Below are positions 24,743 to 35,100 of a stretch of 64,000 nucleotides of DNA, piece by piece. The translations under genes and the position numbers were made by a program. Source of the DNA: Pedobacter caeni (GTDB lineage: Bacteria; Bacteroidota; Bacteroidia; Sphingobacteriales; Sphingobacteriaceae); the NCBI RefSeq assembly GCF_900129215.1, contig NZ_FQUQ01000005.1, forward strand, positions 434,001 to 498,000, read 5' to 3'. The first letter of the stretch is position 1, and each line of letters begins with the position of its first letter. Below the pieces are notes generated by a model. The model saw only the letters and a program-made list of their open reading frames with translations, was not told the origin of the DNA and did no database searches.

Positions 24743-25501
24743 TTATTCCTTCTTAAGTGTCGATAATTGTATAAATCGGTTGTTTTCATTTTCAGCAAGT
24801 ACACCAGGTGTAACTCCTGAATATTTCTTTACTTCTCTGATGAAATGTGCCTGATCACTGTAATTTTGTTGAGGGTACAGCTCTTTGTCATTTAAATGAT
24901 CAAATGAAGCCCGGTAGCGCAGGATGGTACAATAAGACTTCAGGGAAATTCCGAACTGGTCTTTGAAATACTGGCTGATCTGTCTGTTGCTCCAGAGAAT
25001 GGTATTGGAAACTTCCTCTGCAGTAATGGCGCCATCAGTAGCATATAAGGTGCTAAACAAATGCAGCTTTCTGTTGTCAATGTTTTTGCACAAACGCTGC
25101 TGTATTTTTCGGTTGAGCATCTCTGTCAGGCCATTGAAATCCGATAGGTCTGCAGGCTCCAGACCCCAGAAATCCTGAGGCACCTCTTTTTCTGCATTCA
25201 ATAGTCCGGCAATACTTTCTTTTAAGATATATTCAGAAGCGGGTAGTTTAAAGCTGATGCCAAACGTGGTGGACTTGCCGGGAACAACTGAGGTGGTTTC
25301 CTGGTTCCATAAGCCACTCAATGAGATGCCGATATGGCCGTTAACCGAACGAAAAAGAAGGTCGAAATGGCCATCAGGAAGGATGCTGAATGTTTTTTCC
25401 TCCTGATCGGGGTTGTGTACCGACCAATAGCATTTTATGAAGTCGGACAGTAAATGATCAGGAGCTGCTCTTTGATATTCTACGTTGTTTGTCTCTTGCA
25501 T
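24743..25501 (-). CDS. AraC-family transcriptional regulator
   Basis: A 252-residue regulator. The N-terminal 120 residues (RAAPDHLLSDFIKCYWSVHNPDQEEKTFSILPDGHFDLLF) look like the DUF6597-type sensor common in Bacteroidetes AraC proteins. The C-terminal helix-turn-helix region includes TAEEVSNTILWSNRQISQYFKDQFG and QQNYSDQAHFIREVKKYSGVTPG. It lies 30 bases upstream of the VOC and MDR genes on the same strand and may control them. Confidence 0.88.
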   Translation of the reverse strand: MQETNNVEYQRAAPDHLLSDFIKCYWSVHNPDQEEKTFSILPDGHFDLLFRSVNGHIGISLSGLWNQETTSVVPGKSTTFGISFKLPASEYILKESIAGLLNAEKEVPQDFWGLEPADLSDFNGLTEMLNRKIQQRLCKNIDNRKLHLFSTLYATDGAITAEEVSNTILWSNRQISQYFKDQFGISLKSYCTILRYRASFDHLNDKELYPQQNYSDQAHFIREVKKYSGVTPGVLAENENNRFIQLSTLKKE

Positions 25502-25538
25502 ATGAAAATAGTTCTACAAGATAACGTTCAAAATTGAA

Positions 25539-26396
25539 TTATAATGTCTCTTTTTTTGAAGTAATTGTTGCACCTGCACTGGCGATTATCACAAGGGCCA
25601 CTGAGCTGTATTCGACCAAAGAAAGGTGCTCATGTAAGAACACTATTCCACACAAGGCCGCAACTGCCGGTTCAAGGCTCATCAGGATACTGAATGTCCT
25701 CGCAGGCATCTGACTCAGGGCACTCATTTCCAGTGTAAAAGGGATGGCACTCGAAAGTAAAGCAAGTGCTGCACCCATCAAGAGCAAAGAAGGGGTTAAA
25801 TTGCCAAATCCACCACTTCCAATCCCAAAAGGAACTACCAGTAGCGTGGCGAAAATCATGCCTACAGAAACGGCGTCACCTCCTTTCATCACTTTAGAGA
25901 TTTTACCACCAAGGACAATATAGGTGGCCCATAATCCACCTGCCAGCAAGGCCAGCAGTACCCCGATCAGGTCCAGTCCTTTTTCCGACCAGGGTGCGAT
26001 CAGGGCAATTCCCACTGCCGCAAGCAATACCCAAAGGTAATCCATGGCTTTTTTGGAGTTCAGGACGGCCAGTAACAAAGGCCCTATAAATTCAAGGGTT
26101 ACCCCTAAAGCAAGAGGGATCCTTTTAATGGCCATGTAAAAGATCAGGTTCATTGCGCCCAATACGAAGCCATATAACATCACGGCTTTCCACTGTACTT
26201 TGGTCAGTGTTTTGAGATTCGGCCTGTTGGCAACAAAGAGAATGATTGCAGATAAACCAATCCGGAGGGAGGCCGTACTTGCCGGACCTATCGCCGGAAA
26301 GAGTCCTTTGGCAATGGCTGCCCCGGCCTGTACACTGATGATGGCCAATAAAACTGCGGGTAATGGTGGGATATTGAGCAGTCTATTATTTTTCAT
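25539..26396 (-). CDS. EamA-family (DMT superfamily) exporter, RhtA-like
   Basis: A 285-residue inner-membrane protein with about ten hydrophobic helices in two EamA repeats. I use the ATG at 26396-26394 rather than an in-frame ATG 13 codons upstream, since it leads straight into the first membrane region. AVLLAIISVQAGAAIAKGLFPAIGPASTASLRIGLSAIIL and FLHEHLSLVEYSSVALVIIASA resemble the threonine/homoserine exporter RhtA. Substrate probably amino acids or related metabolites, but this is from overall resemblance only. Confidence 0.85.
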   Translation of the reverse strand: MKNNRLLNIPPLPAVLLAIISVQAGAAIAKGLFPAIGPASTASLRIGLSAIILFVANRPNLKTLTKVQWKAVMLYGFVLGAMNLIFYMAIKRIPLALGVTLEFIGPLLLAVLNSKKAMDYLWVLLAAVGIALIAPWSEKGLDLIGVLLALLAGGLWATYIVLGGKISKVMKGGDAVSVGMIFATLLVVPFGIGSGGFGNLTPSLLLMGAALALLSSAIPFTLEMSALSQMPARTFSILMSLEPAVAALCGIVFLHEHLSLVEYSSVALVIIASAGATITSKKETL

Positions 26397-26552
26397 GATG
26401 GGCCGGGAGTTAAATAAGGGTGCAAATTTAATCAAAAAATAGGGATTCTATAGTATTAAGAGGGGAATAGTAGAAATAGAAAAGAATTCTTTATTTTCGT
26501 TTGACCACACATTCAACACATTTGAAACCTTTAACCAAAGAAACCAGAATTT

Positions 26553-28067
26553 ATGTTTGTACCACACAACAGATCTGGAATAATAAGGGCGTTTTCCCTG
26601 TTATTCCTTGCTTTACAATTTCTTTTAATTTCAGAAACCAAAGCCCAGAAACCTTCAGCACTTCAGCTTTCACAGATTAAAAGAGGCTATGGAATGTTCA
26701 TCCATTTCGGATTGAATACCTTTAATGAGACCGAATGGTCGGATGGAAAACTACCGGTTTCCTCTTATACGCCGGATCAGCTGGATTGCGATCAATGGGT
26801 GAAAACAGCAAAAGAAGCCGGATTCCGCTATGTGATCCTGGTCACCAAACACCATGATGGCTTCGCCTTGTGGAATAGCAAGTATACAGACTATGATGTG
26901 GCCTCTTCGCCGGTAAAAACCGATGTGGTGGGGGAAGTTGCAAAGGCTTGTAAGAAATATGGCCTGGAACTGGGCTTGTATTATTCCTTGTGGGACAGGC
27001 ATGAGCCTTCGCACAATGATCCTGATCCGGATGCCTACCTCAGCTTTATGAAAAATCAACTCACAGAATTGCTCAGCAATTATGGCAACATCTGTGAACT
27101 TTGGTTTGATGGGGCATGGGCAAAAAAGGATGCCGACTGGAAATTACCGGAGGTATATGCACACATCAGGAAACTTCAGCCGGGTTGCCTCGTAACGGTA
27201 AACCATACCATCGGGAAAAAGGAAAACATCACTGCCATCCAGCTTCCGCAAAACATGCAGAAAGGAGATCCGATCCGCTTCTGGCCGGTTGATTTCAGAA
27301 CCAAAGATCCGAACCTGGCCAGATGGGATGACCCTAAAGTGTATACGCATCAAAATGAAAACCATTACCTTATCCTGGAACATACCCTGTGTCTTTCAGA
27401 CCGCTGGAACTGGTTCCAGAAAAAAGCAATCCTGCCTGCAAGAGGGGTAGATGAGCTGGAAGAATTGTTCTATTGGACCACAGCCAATAACAACATCATG
27501 ATCCTGAATGTGCCGCCGGACGAACATGGCCTGATCAGGGATCATGAAAAACAAAGGATCATTGAACTCGCAGAGCGGGTGGGCATCAAAGGAGGGAAAA
27601 AACCTTTGCCATCGGGTTATGAAAACCTGTCTTTTAACCTGCCCATCAAAGCCTCAAGTACGGCTAAAGATCCCAATAGAACCGCTGATAAAGCCAATGA
27701 TTATAGCCTGGAAACCTGGTGGACAGCCGGAGATACGGTTGCTTCATTAGAGATGGAATCAAAGCAAAAAGTCAACCGCATCACCATTATGGAACAACCG
27801 GAAATGAAGGAGATGGGGGATGGATTCAGTACCATCCGTAATTTTCATGTCCAAAAGTTTTCAGTTGAGGTGTTTGACGGAACCTGGAAAACTGTTTTTA
27901 AAGGCGATGAAATCGGTGCCGCGAAGATCATTAAGCTTCCAAAATATGTGGAGGGCTCAAAGATCAGACTGAACATTACTTCCAGTAATGGCATTCCTTC
28001 CATCAGTCATTTTGCCTTATCCGATTCCAAATCTAAAGGCCTCAGAAAGATCAATCCTGATAAATAA
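26553..28067 (+). CDS. secreted alpha-L-fucosidase (GH29)
   Basis: A 504-residue glycoside hydrolase with a signal peptide (about 1-31, SETKAQ). The GH29 catalytic domain includes RGYGMFIHFGLNTF, YVILVTKHHDGFALWNSKYTDY, LGLYYSLWDRHEP and the nucleophile Asp186 in CELWFDGAW. A C-terminal beta-sandwich of about 130 residues (KASSTAKDPNRTADKANDYS, ETWWTAGD) resembles an F5/8 or CBM-like module. It removes terminal fucose from glycans. The sulfatase encoded 14 bases downstream suggests sulfated fucosides as substrate. Confidence 0.93.
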   Translation: MFVPHNRSGIIRAFSLLFLALQFLLISETKAQKPSALQLSQIKRGYGMFIHFGLNTFNETEWSDGKLPVSSYTPDQLDCDQWVKTAKEAGFRYVILVTKHHDGFALWNSKYTDYDVASSPVKTDVVGEVAKACKKYGLELGLYYSLWDRHEPSHNDPDPDAYLSFMKNQLTELLSNYGNICELWFDGAWAKKDADWKLPEVYAHIRKLQPGCLVTVNHTIGKKENITAIQLPQNMQKGDPIRFWPVDFRTKDPNLARWDDPKVYTHQNENHYLILEHTLCLSDRWNWFQKKAILPARGVDELEELFYWTTANNNIMILNVPPDEHGLIRDHEKQRIIELAERVGIKGGKKPLPSGYENLSFNLPIKASSTAKDPNRTADKANDYSLETWWTAGDTVASLEMESKQKVNRITIMEQPEMKEMGDGFSTIRNFHVQKFSVEVFDGTWKTVFKGDEIGAAKIIKLPKYVEGSKIRLNITSSNGIPSISHFALSDSKSKGLRKINPDK

Positions 28068-28081
28068 ACTGTACAGAGCTC

Positions 28082-29557
28082 ATGAAACGGATTCTTTTAA
28101 TCGCGGGAATTTTCCTCCAATACAGTACTGTGTTTGGTCAGCAGCATAAACAGCCAACACAAAAACCAAACGTCATTTATATCTATGCCGACGATCTCGG
28201 TTATGCCGAGATCGGTCCTTATGGCCAGAAAAAAATCAAAACGCCAAACCTGGACAGGATGGCGAAGGAAGGAATGAAGTTTACAGATCATTATACCGGG
28301 ACGCCGGTTTGTGCGCCAGCCAGGGCCATGCTCATGACGGGCAAACATGGAGGCCATTCTTATATTCGCGGGAATTTTGAACTGGGTGGATTTCCCGACA
28401 GCACGGAACGCGGACAAATGCCTTTAAAAGCAGGTACAATGACAGTTGGCCGTTTAATGCAACAGGCAGGATATAAAACAGCCCTGGTGGGCAAATGGGG
28501 ATTGGGCATGAACGCTACAGAAGGTTCTCCGCTGAACCAGGGATTTGACTACTACTATGGCCTTCTCGATCAAAAACAAGCCCATAGTTTTTACCCGACC
28601 CATTTATGGGAAAATGAAAAGTGGGATACCCTGGGCAATACTTTTATCAATGTCCATAAACCACTGGATTCTTTAAAAGCCACAGATCAGGACTTTGATT
28701 ATTATAAGGGCAAAGTGTATGCCCCTGAAAAGATGACGGAAAAAGCACTTGCTTTTATCGATAAAAACAAAGGAAATCCATTCTTTTTATACCTGCCATA
28801 TCCGCTGCCACATGTTTCCCTGCAGGCTCCCGATGCTGATGTGCAGGAATACATTGGCAAATTCAAAGAAGAAAGACCCTATTATGGTCAGAAAGGCTAT
28901 GCGGCAAACAAATACCCATACGCTACCTATGCTGCGATGATCACTTTTCTGGATAAACAGGTTGGTTTGATTATGCAAAGACTGAAAGTACTCGGACTGG
29001 ACGAAAATACGATCATTATGTTTTCGAGCGACAATGGTACGACTTTTAACGGTGGGGTAAATGCGAAATTCTTCAACAGCGTAGATGGGTTGAGAGGCCT
29101 GAAAATGGATGTTTACGAAGGAGGGATCCGGGAACCTTTTCTGGCCAGGTGGCCGGGAAAAATAAAAGCAGGGGCGACCACAAACCTTGTTTCTGCACAG
29201 TATGACCTGCTGGCCACTATGGCGGAGCTGACCGGGCAAAAGCTGGAAAATACGGATGGCATCTCTTTTCTTCCCACGCTAAGGGGAAAGAACAACCAGC
29301 AGAAAAAACATGCATACCTCTATTTTGAATACCCTGAAAAAGGCGGGCAGCTGGCCATCAGAATGGGCAACTGGAAAGGGGTTCGTACCAACGTAAAAAA
29401 AGATCCCCAAAGCCCATGGCAGATCTTTAACCTCAAAACTGACCGCAATGAAACTCAGGATCTGGCAGCAAGCCAACCTGAACTCGTTAAACAATTTGAT
29501 GAAATCGTAAAAAAAGAGCACCAGGACTCCCATGTGAAGGCCTGGAACTTTTTGTAA
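28082..29557 (+). CDS. secreted sulfatase (formylglycine type)
   Basis: A 491-residue alkaline-phosphatase-superfamily sulfatase with signal peptide (to about residue 19). The metal-binding start is VIYIYADDLGYAEIGPYG (Asp37, Asp38). The formylglycine motif is Cys77-Ala-Pro-Ala-Arg81, followed by AMLMTGKHGGHSYIRGN. A second metal site is in MFSSDNGTTFNGG. It needs a formylglycine-generating enzyme, not encoded here. Likely desulfates the glycan whose fucose is removed by the enzyme encoded just upstream. Confidence 0.93.
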   Translation: MKRILLIAGIFLQYSTVFGQQHKQPTQKPNVIYIYADDLGYAEIGPYGQKKIKTPNLDRMAKEGMKFTDHYTGTPVCAPARAMLMTGKHGGHSYIRGNFELGGFPDSTERGQMPLKAGTMTVGRLMQQAGYKTALVGKWGLGMNATEGSPLNQGFDYYYGLLDQKQAHSFYPTHLWENEKWDTLGNTFINVHKPLDSLKATDQDFDYYKGKVYAPEKMTEKALAFIDKNKGNPFFLYLPYPLPHVSLQAPDADVQEYIGKFKEERPYYGQKGYAANKYPYATYAAMITFLDKQVGLIMQRLKVLGLDENTIIMFSSDNGTTFNGGVNAKFFNSVDGLRGLKMDVYEGGIREPFLARWPGKIKAGATTNLVSAQYDLLATMAELTGQKLENTDGISFLPTLRGKNNQQKKHAYLYFEYPEKGGQLAIRMGNWKGVRTNVKKDPQSPWQIFNLKTDRNETQDLAASQPELVKQFDEIVKKEHQDSHVKAWNFL

Positions 29558-29563
29558 GTGAGA

Positions 29564-30460
29564 TTACTGCAGCAGTGGATGGTGGATACCTTCAATTTTC
29601 CCCCATCCATTGGCAGTGATGATTTCTTCCTGCCCGGATTCGGGAGTGTTAACCCCTTCAATTTTAATGTTATAGATCTCGTAATTATTGGCATTACCCA
29701 GATAAATGTTACCTGCTCCACCAATGAGTTCTATATCACGTATGACTACGTCTTCGATATATCCTTTATTTGTTCCTGTCTCTTCATTTCTTTCTCCTCC
29801 AAGTTTTATTCCACCACCACATTCAGGACTATTGTCTGATATGAAACGGCATTTCTCGATCAGTAATCCCGAAATCGCTTTAATTCCTGTATCTGTGAAA
29901 TCTATATTTTGCCCCCCGGATCTTAAGCCCCTGTCCCATACGTTCACAAATTCGAGCCCGCGGATCGTGATGTTCTGATAACCACCAATACTATGAGTAT
30001 CGATATGAAATCTTGCATGCGGCCCTGTATAAATGTTTTTTAAACCATATTCCAAACCGGGAAAACCGGCAAAGTCGAAGACCACATTTTTAACCGGTTT
30101 ATTTCCATAAAGGTTAAAGCCACCTTCATTGATGATCACCAGGCCATTGTTTTTTACGTAAAGCACACCACCCACAGAAAGTGTCACATTGCACATATCA
30201 ATCCATTGATAAGTCCCTGCCTGTATCTCGATCACATCATTTGCCTGTAACCTGATCGCTTTGCCATTCAGGCTAAGCTGATCGCCATCAATGTTAAGTA
30301 TTCCCGTTCCATTGCCTACAGGTATGATTCTGCCGTTCTGTGTGGCCGATAATTCCAGAGCAGCGACACGGGAGGTCAGTGCCTGCAAAGCATCCTCCCA
30401 GGGTGTTATTTCATTCAAAAGTTCAGCACTTTCATTTTGTTTATTACCAAATGTTGTCAT
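29564..30460 (-). CDS. right-handed beta-helix protein without signal peptide
   Basis: A 298-residue protein from the ATG at 30460-30458. The start is MTTFGNKQNESAELLNEITPWEDALQALTSRVAALE, a short coiled-coil-like segment, followed by repeated rungs: NVTLSVGGVLYVKNNGLVI, NVVFDFAGFPGLEYGLKNIYTG, NITIRGLEFVNVWDRG, GLLIEKCRFISDNS, DVVIRDIELIGGAGNI, NYEIYNIKIEG. This is a parallel beta-helix as in pectate-lyase-like and phage tail-spike proteins. No signal peptide is seen. Convergent with the sulfatase (6 bases between stops). It could act on polysaccharide, but no catalytic residues can be assigned. Confidence 0.75.
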   Translation of the reverse strand: MTTFGNKQNESAELLNEITPWEDALQALTSRVAALELSATQNGRIIPVGNGTGILNIDGDQLSLNGKAIRLQANDVIEIQAGTYQWIDMCNVTLSVGGVLYVKNNGLVIINEGGFNLYGNKPVKNVVFDFAGFPGLEYGLKNIYTGPHARFHIDTHSIGGYQNITIRGLEFVNVWDRGLRSGGQNIDFTDTGIKAISGLLIEKCRFISDNSPECGGGIKLGGERNEETGTNKGYIEDVVIRDIELIGGAGNIYLGNANNYEIYNIKIEGVNTPESGQEEIITANGWGKIEGIHHPLLQ

Positions 30461-30644
30461 ATTAACTTTTTTTACTTGAATAATAAAATATGGTTTCACA
30501 ATTAGAATAAATATAAAATATTATCTCCATGATCACTATTAATTAACTGTTAAATCTTTTTGAAAGCAGATGTAATGGAAATGTCATTAATATCAAAGCG
30601 GCACAATTGTTTGAATTTCATAATTATTGGTTTGAACTGAATAC

Positions 30645-30673
30645 TTTGATTATACAGGCAGCCGATACATTTG
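30645..30673 (+). promoter_or_regulatory. Bacteroidetes sigma-ABfr-type promoter for the efflux operon
   Basis: TTTG (30645-30648), 17 bases, then TACATTTG (30666-30673), matching the -33 TTTG / -7 TAnnTTTG pattern. It lies 19 bases upstream of the tolC-like ATG and supports the start at 30692 rather than the in-frame ATG at 30671, which falls within the promoter. Confidence 0.75.
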
Positions 30674-30691
30674 CGGTGTAAAACACACACC

Positions 30692-32089
30692 ATGCCCAAA
30701 CCTTTATTATTTGTGATCACACTATGCGGCATTTTGACCCTTAGTGCCCCGGGAGCAAATGCACAAATGCTCAAACTAAAAGATGCCATCGGTACCGCTT
30801 TGAATAACTATGGCAGTATCAAAGCAAAAGGGAATTACCTGAGCGCTTCAGCAGCAGGCGTTCAGCAGGCCCGCCGGGATTACCTGCCGAACCTGAGTTT
30901 ATCTGCACAGCAGGATTACGGAACGATTAACGGACAAAATGGACCTTCCTACGGATTAGGCGGCTTAGGTGTCGCCTCCAGTGGCCCATCCCTTGACCGC
31001 CAAAACTGGAATGCCGCTTTTGGAGCCCTGTACCTGGCCAATGTAAACTGGGACTTTTTCACCTTTGGCAGAATCAGAGAGAAGATCAAGGTTGCCCAAA
31101 CGATCCTTAAGCGTGATGAAAATGACCTGGCTCAGGAAAAATTTCAGCACGAGATCCGTGTTTCGGCTACTTACCTGAACCTGCTTGCTGCACAACGGCT
31201 CCGCAGATCGCAGGAGCGCAACCTGGACCGCGCCATCACTTTTAAAAATACCGCAGTCATCAGGGCCACCAACGGATTGATTGCCGGAGTGGATTCTTCT
31301 TTGGCAAAGGCTGAAGTATCCAGTGCAAAAATTGCCTTAACCAAGGCCAAAGACCTGGAACAGGAACAGGCAAACCGTTTAGGGGTGCTGATGGGGATTA
31401 CTGTTACAGACCTTGTGCTGGACACGGCATCGATTACTCGTGTGCCGGCGGTACTTTATGCCGATAGCATGCTCAATGAAAATGCCCACCCTTTGTTAAA
31501 ATATTACCGCAACAGGGTTGAGCTGAGCAATGAACAGGCAAAACTATTCCGCAAATCTTATTACCCGACCTTTTCATTATTTGGGGTAATGCAGGGCAGG
31601 GGATCGGGGTTCAGTTCTGCCTATGCACAAAATCAGAACGCCTTTACTCAAAATTATGGGGATGGCATCAATCCGGTAAGGGGCAATTACCTGGTCGGTG
31701 TAGGAATGGTCTGGAACCTGACGAGCATTCTGAGGACTCATCCTCAGGTGAGGGCACAGGAATACCTCTCCAAAGGATTACAGAACGAATATGAACTGGC
31801 CGGACAGCAGTTGCAGGCACAGGTAGCGATTGCCGATACCAAACTGAAAAATGCGGTCGACAATTACAACGAAGCACCTGTTCAGGTAAAGGCGGCTTCA
31901 GAAGCTTACCTGCAAAAGAATACCCTGTATAAAAATGGGCTCAGCACGATTGTAGACCTCACTCAGGCTTTATATACCCTCAACCGCGCAGAGACAGACC
32001 GCGACATTGCCTATACCAACGTGTGGCAGGCCCTGTTGCTGAAATCTGCTGCTCTTGGAAATTTTGACCTGTTTATCAATGAATTTTAA
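30692..32089 (+). CDS. TolC-family outer-membrane efflux protein
   Basis: A 465-residue outer-membrane channel component with signal peptide (MPKPLLFVITLCGILTLSAPGANAQ). Long amphipathic helices and an internal duplication typical of TolC: LKDAIGTALNNYGSIKAKGNYLSASAAGVQQARRDYLPNLSLSA in the first half, LSNEQAKLFRKSYYPTFSLFGVMQG in the second. First gene of a tripartite RND efflux operon; 12 bases separate it from the pump gene. Confidence 0.92.
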   Translation: MPKPLLFVITLCGILTLSAPGANAQMLKLKDAIGTALNNYGSIKAKGNYLSASAAGVQQARRDYLPNLSLSAQQDYGTINGQNGPSYGLGGLGVASSGPSLDRQNWNAAFGALYLANVNWDFFTFGRIREKIKVAQTILKRDENDLAQEKFQHEIRVSATYLNLLAAQRLRRSQERNLDRAITFKNTAVIRATNGLIAGVDSSLAKAEVSSAKIALTKAKDLEQEQANRLGVLMGITVTDLVLDTASITRVPAVLYADSMLNENAHPLLKYYRNRVELSNEQAKLFRKSYYPTFSLFGVMQGRGSGFSSAYAQNQNAFTQNYGDGINPVRGNYLVGVGMVWNLTSILRTHPQVRAQEYLSKGLQNEYELAGQQLQAQVAIADTKLKNAVDNYNEAPVQVKAASEAYLQKNTLYKNGLSTIVDLTQALYTLNRAETDRDIAYTNVWQALLLKSAALGNFDLFINEF

Positions 32090-32101
32090 TTAACCTCCTA
32101 C

Positions 32102-35100
32102 ATGAATTTAATACGTTTTGCACTTAGAAAACCGATCTCCATCCTGGTACTTGTTGCCGGTTTGTTCTTCTTCGGAATTGGTGCCATCAGAGATATCAAG
32201 GTAGATATTTTACCTAAAATGAACCTTCCGGTGATCTATATCGCTCACCCTTTTGGGGGATATACGCCTACACAAATGGAAGCTTATTTCGGGAAGCAAT
32301 ACATCAATATATTACTTTTTGCCAGTGGGGTAAAAACGATTGAAACCAAAAACGTGCAAGGGTTGATGCTGATGAAGCTGACCTATTACGAAGGGACAAA
32401 TATGGCACAGGCGGCCTCAGAGCTCAGTGCTTTGTCGAACAGGGCACAGGCGATTTTCCCTCCTGGTTCCCAGCCCCCCTTTATCATCAGATTTGATGCT
32501 TCCTCTCTGCCCGTCGGACAACTGGTATTGAGCAGTCCCATCCGCTCTAATAACGAGCTGCAGGATCTTGCCAATACTTATGTGCGTGCTTCCTTTACCG
32601 CAATCCCCGGATTATTATCGCCTGCTCCATTTGGTGGGAACATCAGGACGATTGAGATCAATGTTGATCCTGAATTATTGCGGTCACATAACATGACAGT
32701 AGATCAGGTGGTGGAAGCCATTAAGGTGAACAACCAGACTGCACCATCAGGAAACGTCCGTATGGGCAATCAAAACTACCTGACGCCAACAAATTACACG
32801 ATCCAGAAAGTAAAAGAATTTGAAAATATCCCTTTGTTTAAAGGAGGAGTGCAAAACCTCTACCTGCGTGATGTGGCAGTGGTGAGGGATGGGGCAGATG
32901 CTACAGCCGGCTATGCGCTGATCAACGGCAAGCGCTCCGTATACCTGAGCATTGCCAAATCCGGAGATGCCTCAACCTGGGATGTGGTGAGTAAACTAAA
33001 AGAAAACCTGCCTGCGATACAGAACACCCTGCCGGAAGATGTGAAACTCTCCTATGAGTTTGACCAATCGGTGTATGTGATCAATGCGGTAAAAAGTCTG
33101 ATCAGTGAGGGCGTCATCGGTGCTTTGCTTACCGGTCTGATGGTGCTCTTGTTTCTTGGTGATAAACGGGCAGCATTGATCGTAATCCTGACCATTCCAA
33201 CATCAATTATAGCAGGGGTGTTGTTTTTGAAGCTGTTCGGGCAAACCATCAACATCATGTCTTTAAGCGGACTGGCCCTGGCAATCGGGATTCTGGTAGA
33301 CGAATCCACGGTAACGATTGAGAATATCCACCAGCATTTTGATATGGGGAAACCCAAGGCCCTGGCCATCTGGGATGCCTGTAAGGAGATCGCTTTCCCG
33401 AAATTATTGATCCTGTTTTGTATCCTGGCGGTATTTGCACCAGCATTTACCATGTCGGGTATTCCGGGAGCATTGTTCCTTCCACTGGCCCTGGCCATTG
33501 GATTCTCGATGATCGTCTCTTTCTTTTTATCGCAAACATTTGTACCCATCATGGCCAACTGGCTGATGGTGGCGCATCCTAAGAAAGCGAAAGCACATGG
33601 TGCAGAGATCACTGAAGATGAAGCGGTGTTTAAAGCAACCGGATTGAGTCTGGAATCGGAAAAAGACACTTTAAATCAAAAGAAGGTCCTTGTAGAACGC
33701 GAAGATTTTAATGATGATGGTAAAGTTTCTCTTTTTGAGCGTTTTAGAAATCGTTTCATGCGTTTCCTTGACCGCATCATGCCACACCGGAAAATCGTGG
33801 TATTGGGTTATCTGGTACTGATTATCGGTGCTGCTGCTTTATTATTGAGCAATATCGGAAGAGATGTTTTGCCTAAAGTAAATTCAAGTCAGTTTCAATT
33901 GAGAATGCGTGCACCGGATGGGACGAGGCTGGAACGTACTGAAGAAAAGGTGCAGGTGATCCTGAAAGAATTAAAGGACATCGTTGGTCCGGAACACTTG
34001 TCTATTTCTTCTGTATATGTGGGCCAACACCCTGCTTTGTTCTCTGTAAACCCCATCTATTTGTTTATGGCAGGTCCGCATGAAGCGGTGTTCCAGGTAG
34101 GATTTAAGGATTACCATGAGGATATGGAAGAATTTAAAGATCAGCTGAGGGAAAGGGTGAAAAAGCTGGAACCTGATGTGAAACTTTCTTTTGAACCTAT
34201 TGAACTCACGGATAAGGTGCTGAGCCAGGGTTCGCCAACTCCGGTAGAGGTCCGCATTGCAGGCAAGAATAAAGCCCAGAATGAAGTGTATGCCAGAAAG
34301 GTGATGAAAGCGCTGCAAACCATTCCATATCTGCGGGATATTCAGCTGGCACAAGCAATTAAGTACCCTTCATTGAACGTCAATATCGACCGGGTTAAAG
34401 CGGCACAACTGGGTGTAGACCTGACCGATATTTCGAGATCTCTGGTGGCTTCAACCTCATCTTCGAGGTATACCGATAAGAATATATGGATAGATGAAAA
34501 GATCAATCTGGCGTATAGTGTTCAGGTTCAGGTGCCTTTTAACCAGATGAACAGTAAAGAAGATTTAGGCGAGATTCCCCTGTTGAGAAATGTGAACCGG
34601 CCGGTATTAAGCGATGTAGCGACCATCACTTCTGATACCACTTATGGAGAGAACGACAATTTAGGTGCGATGCCTTACCTTTCTGTTACCGCAAACCTCA
34701 ATAAAATGGACCTTGGTTCTGCAGCCAAAGATGTGGATAAAGCGATTAAATCTGTCGGTGAACTGCCCCGCGGACTGATCGTACAGCCGGTAGGGATGAT
34801 TAAAGTACTGGACGAAACACTGGGAAGTTTACAATCAGGACTTCTTGTGGCGATCGTAGTGATCTTTCTGATGCTGTCTGCCAATTTCCAATCCTTTAAA
34901 GTGCCATTGGTGATCCTGACCACCGTTCCGGCAGTAGTTTTAGGGGCCTTGTTGTTGCTGAAGGTTACCGGATCTACGCTCAACCTGCAGTCGTACATGG
35001 GAATCATCATGTCGGTAGGGGTGTCTATTGCCAATGCGGTGCTGCTCATTACCAATGCCGAACACTTACGTCTCCACAATGGAAATGCACTGGAATCGGC

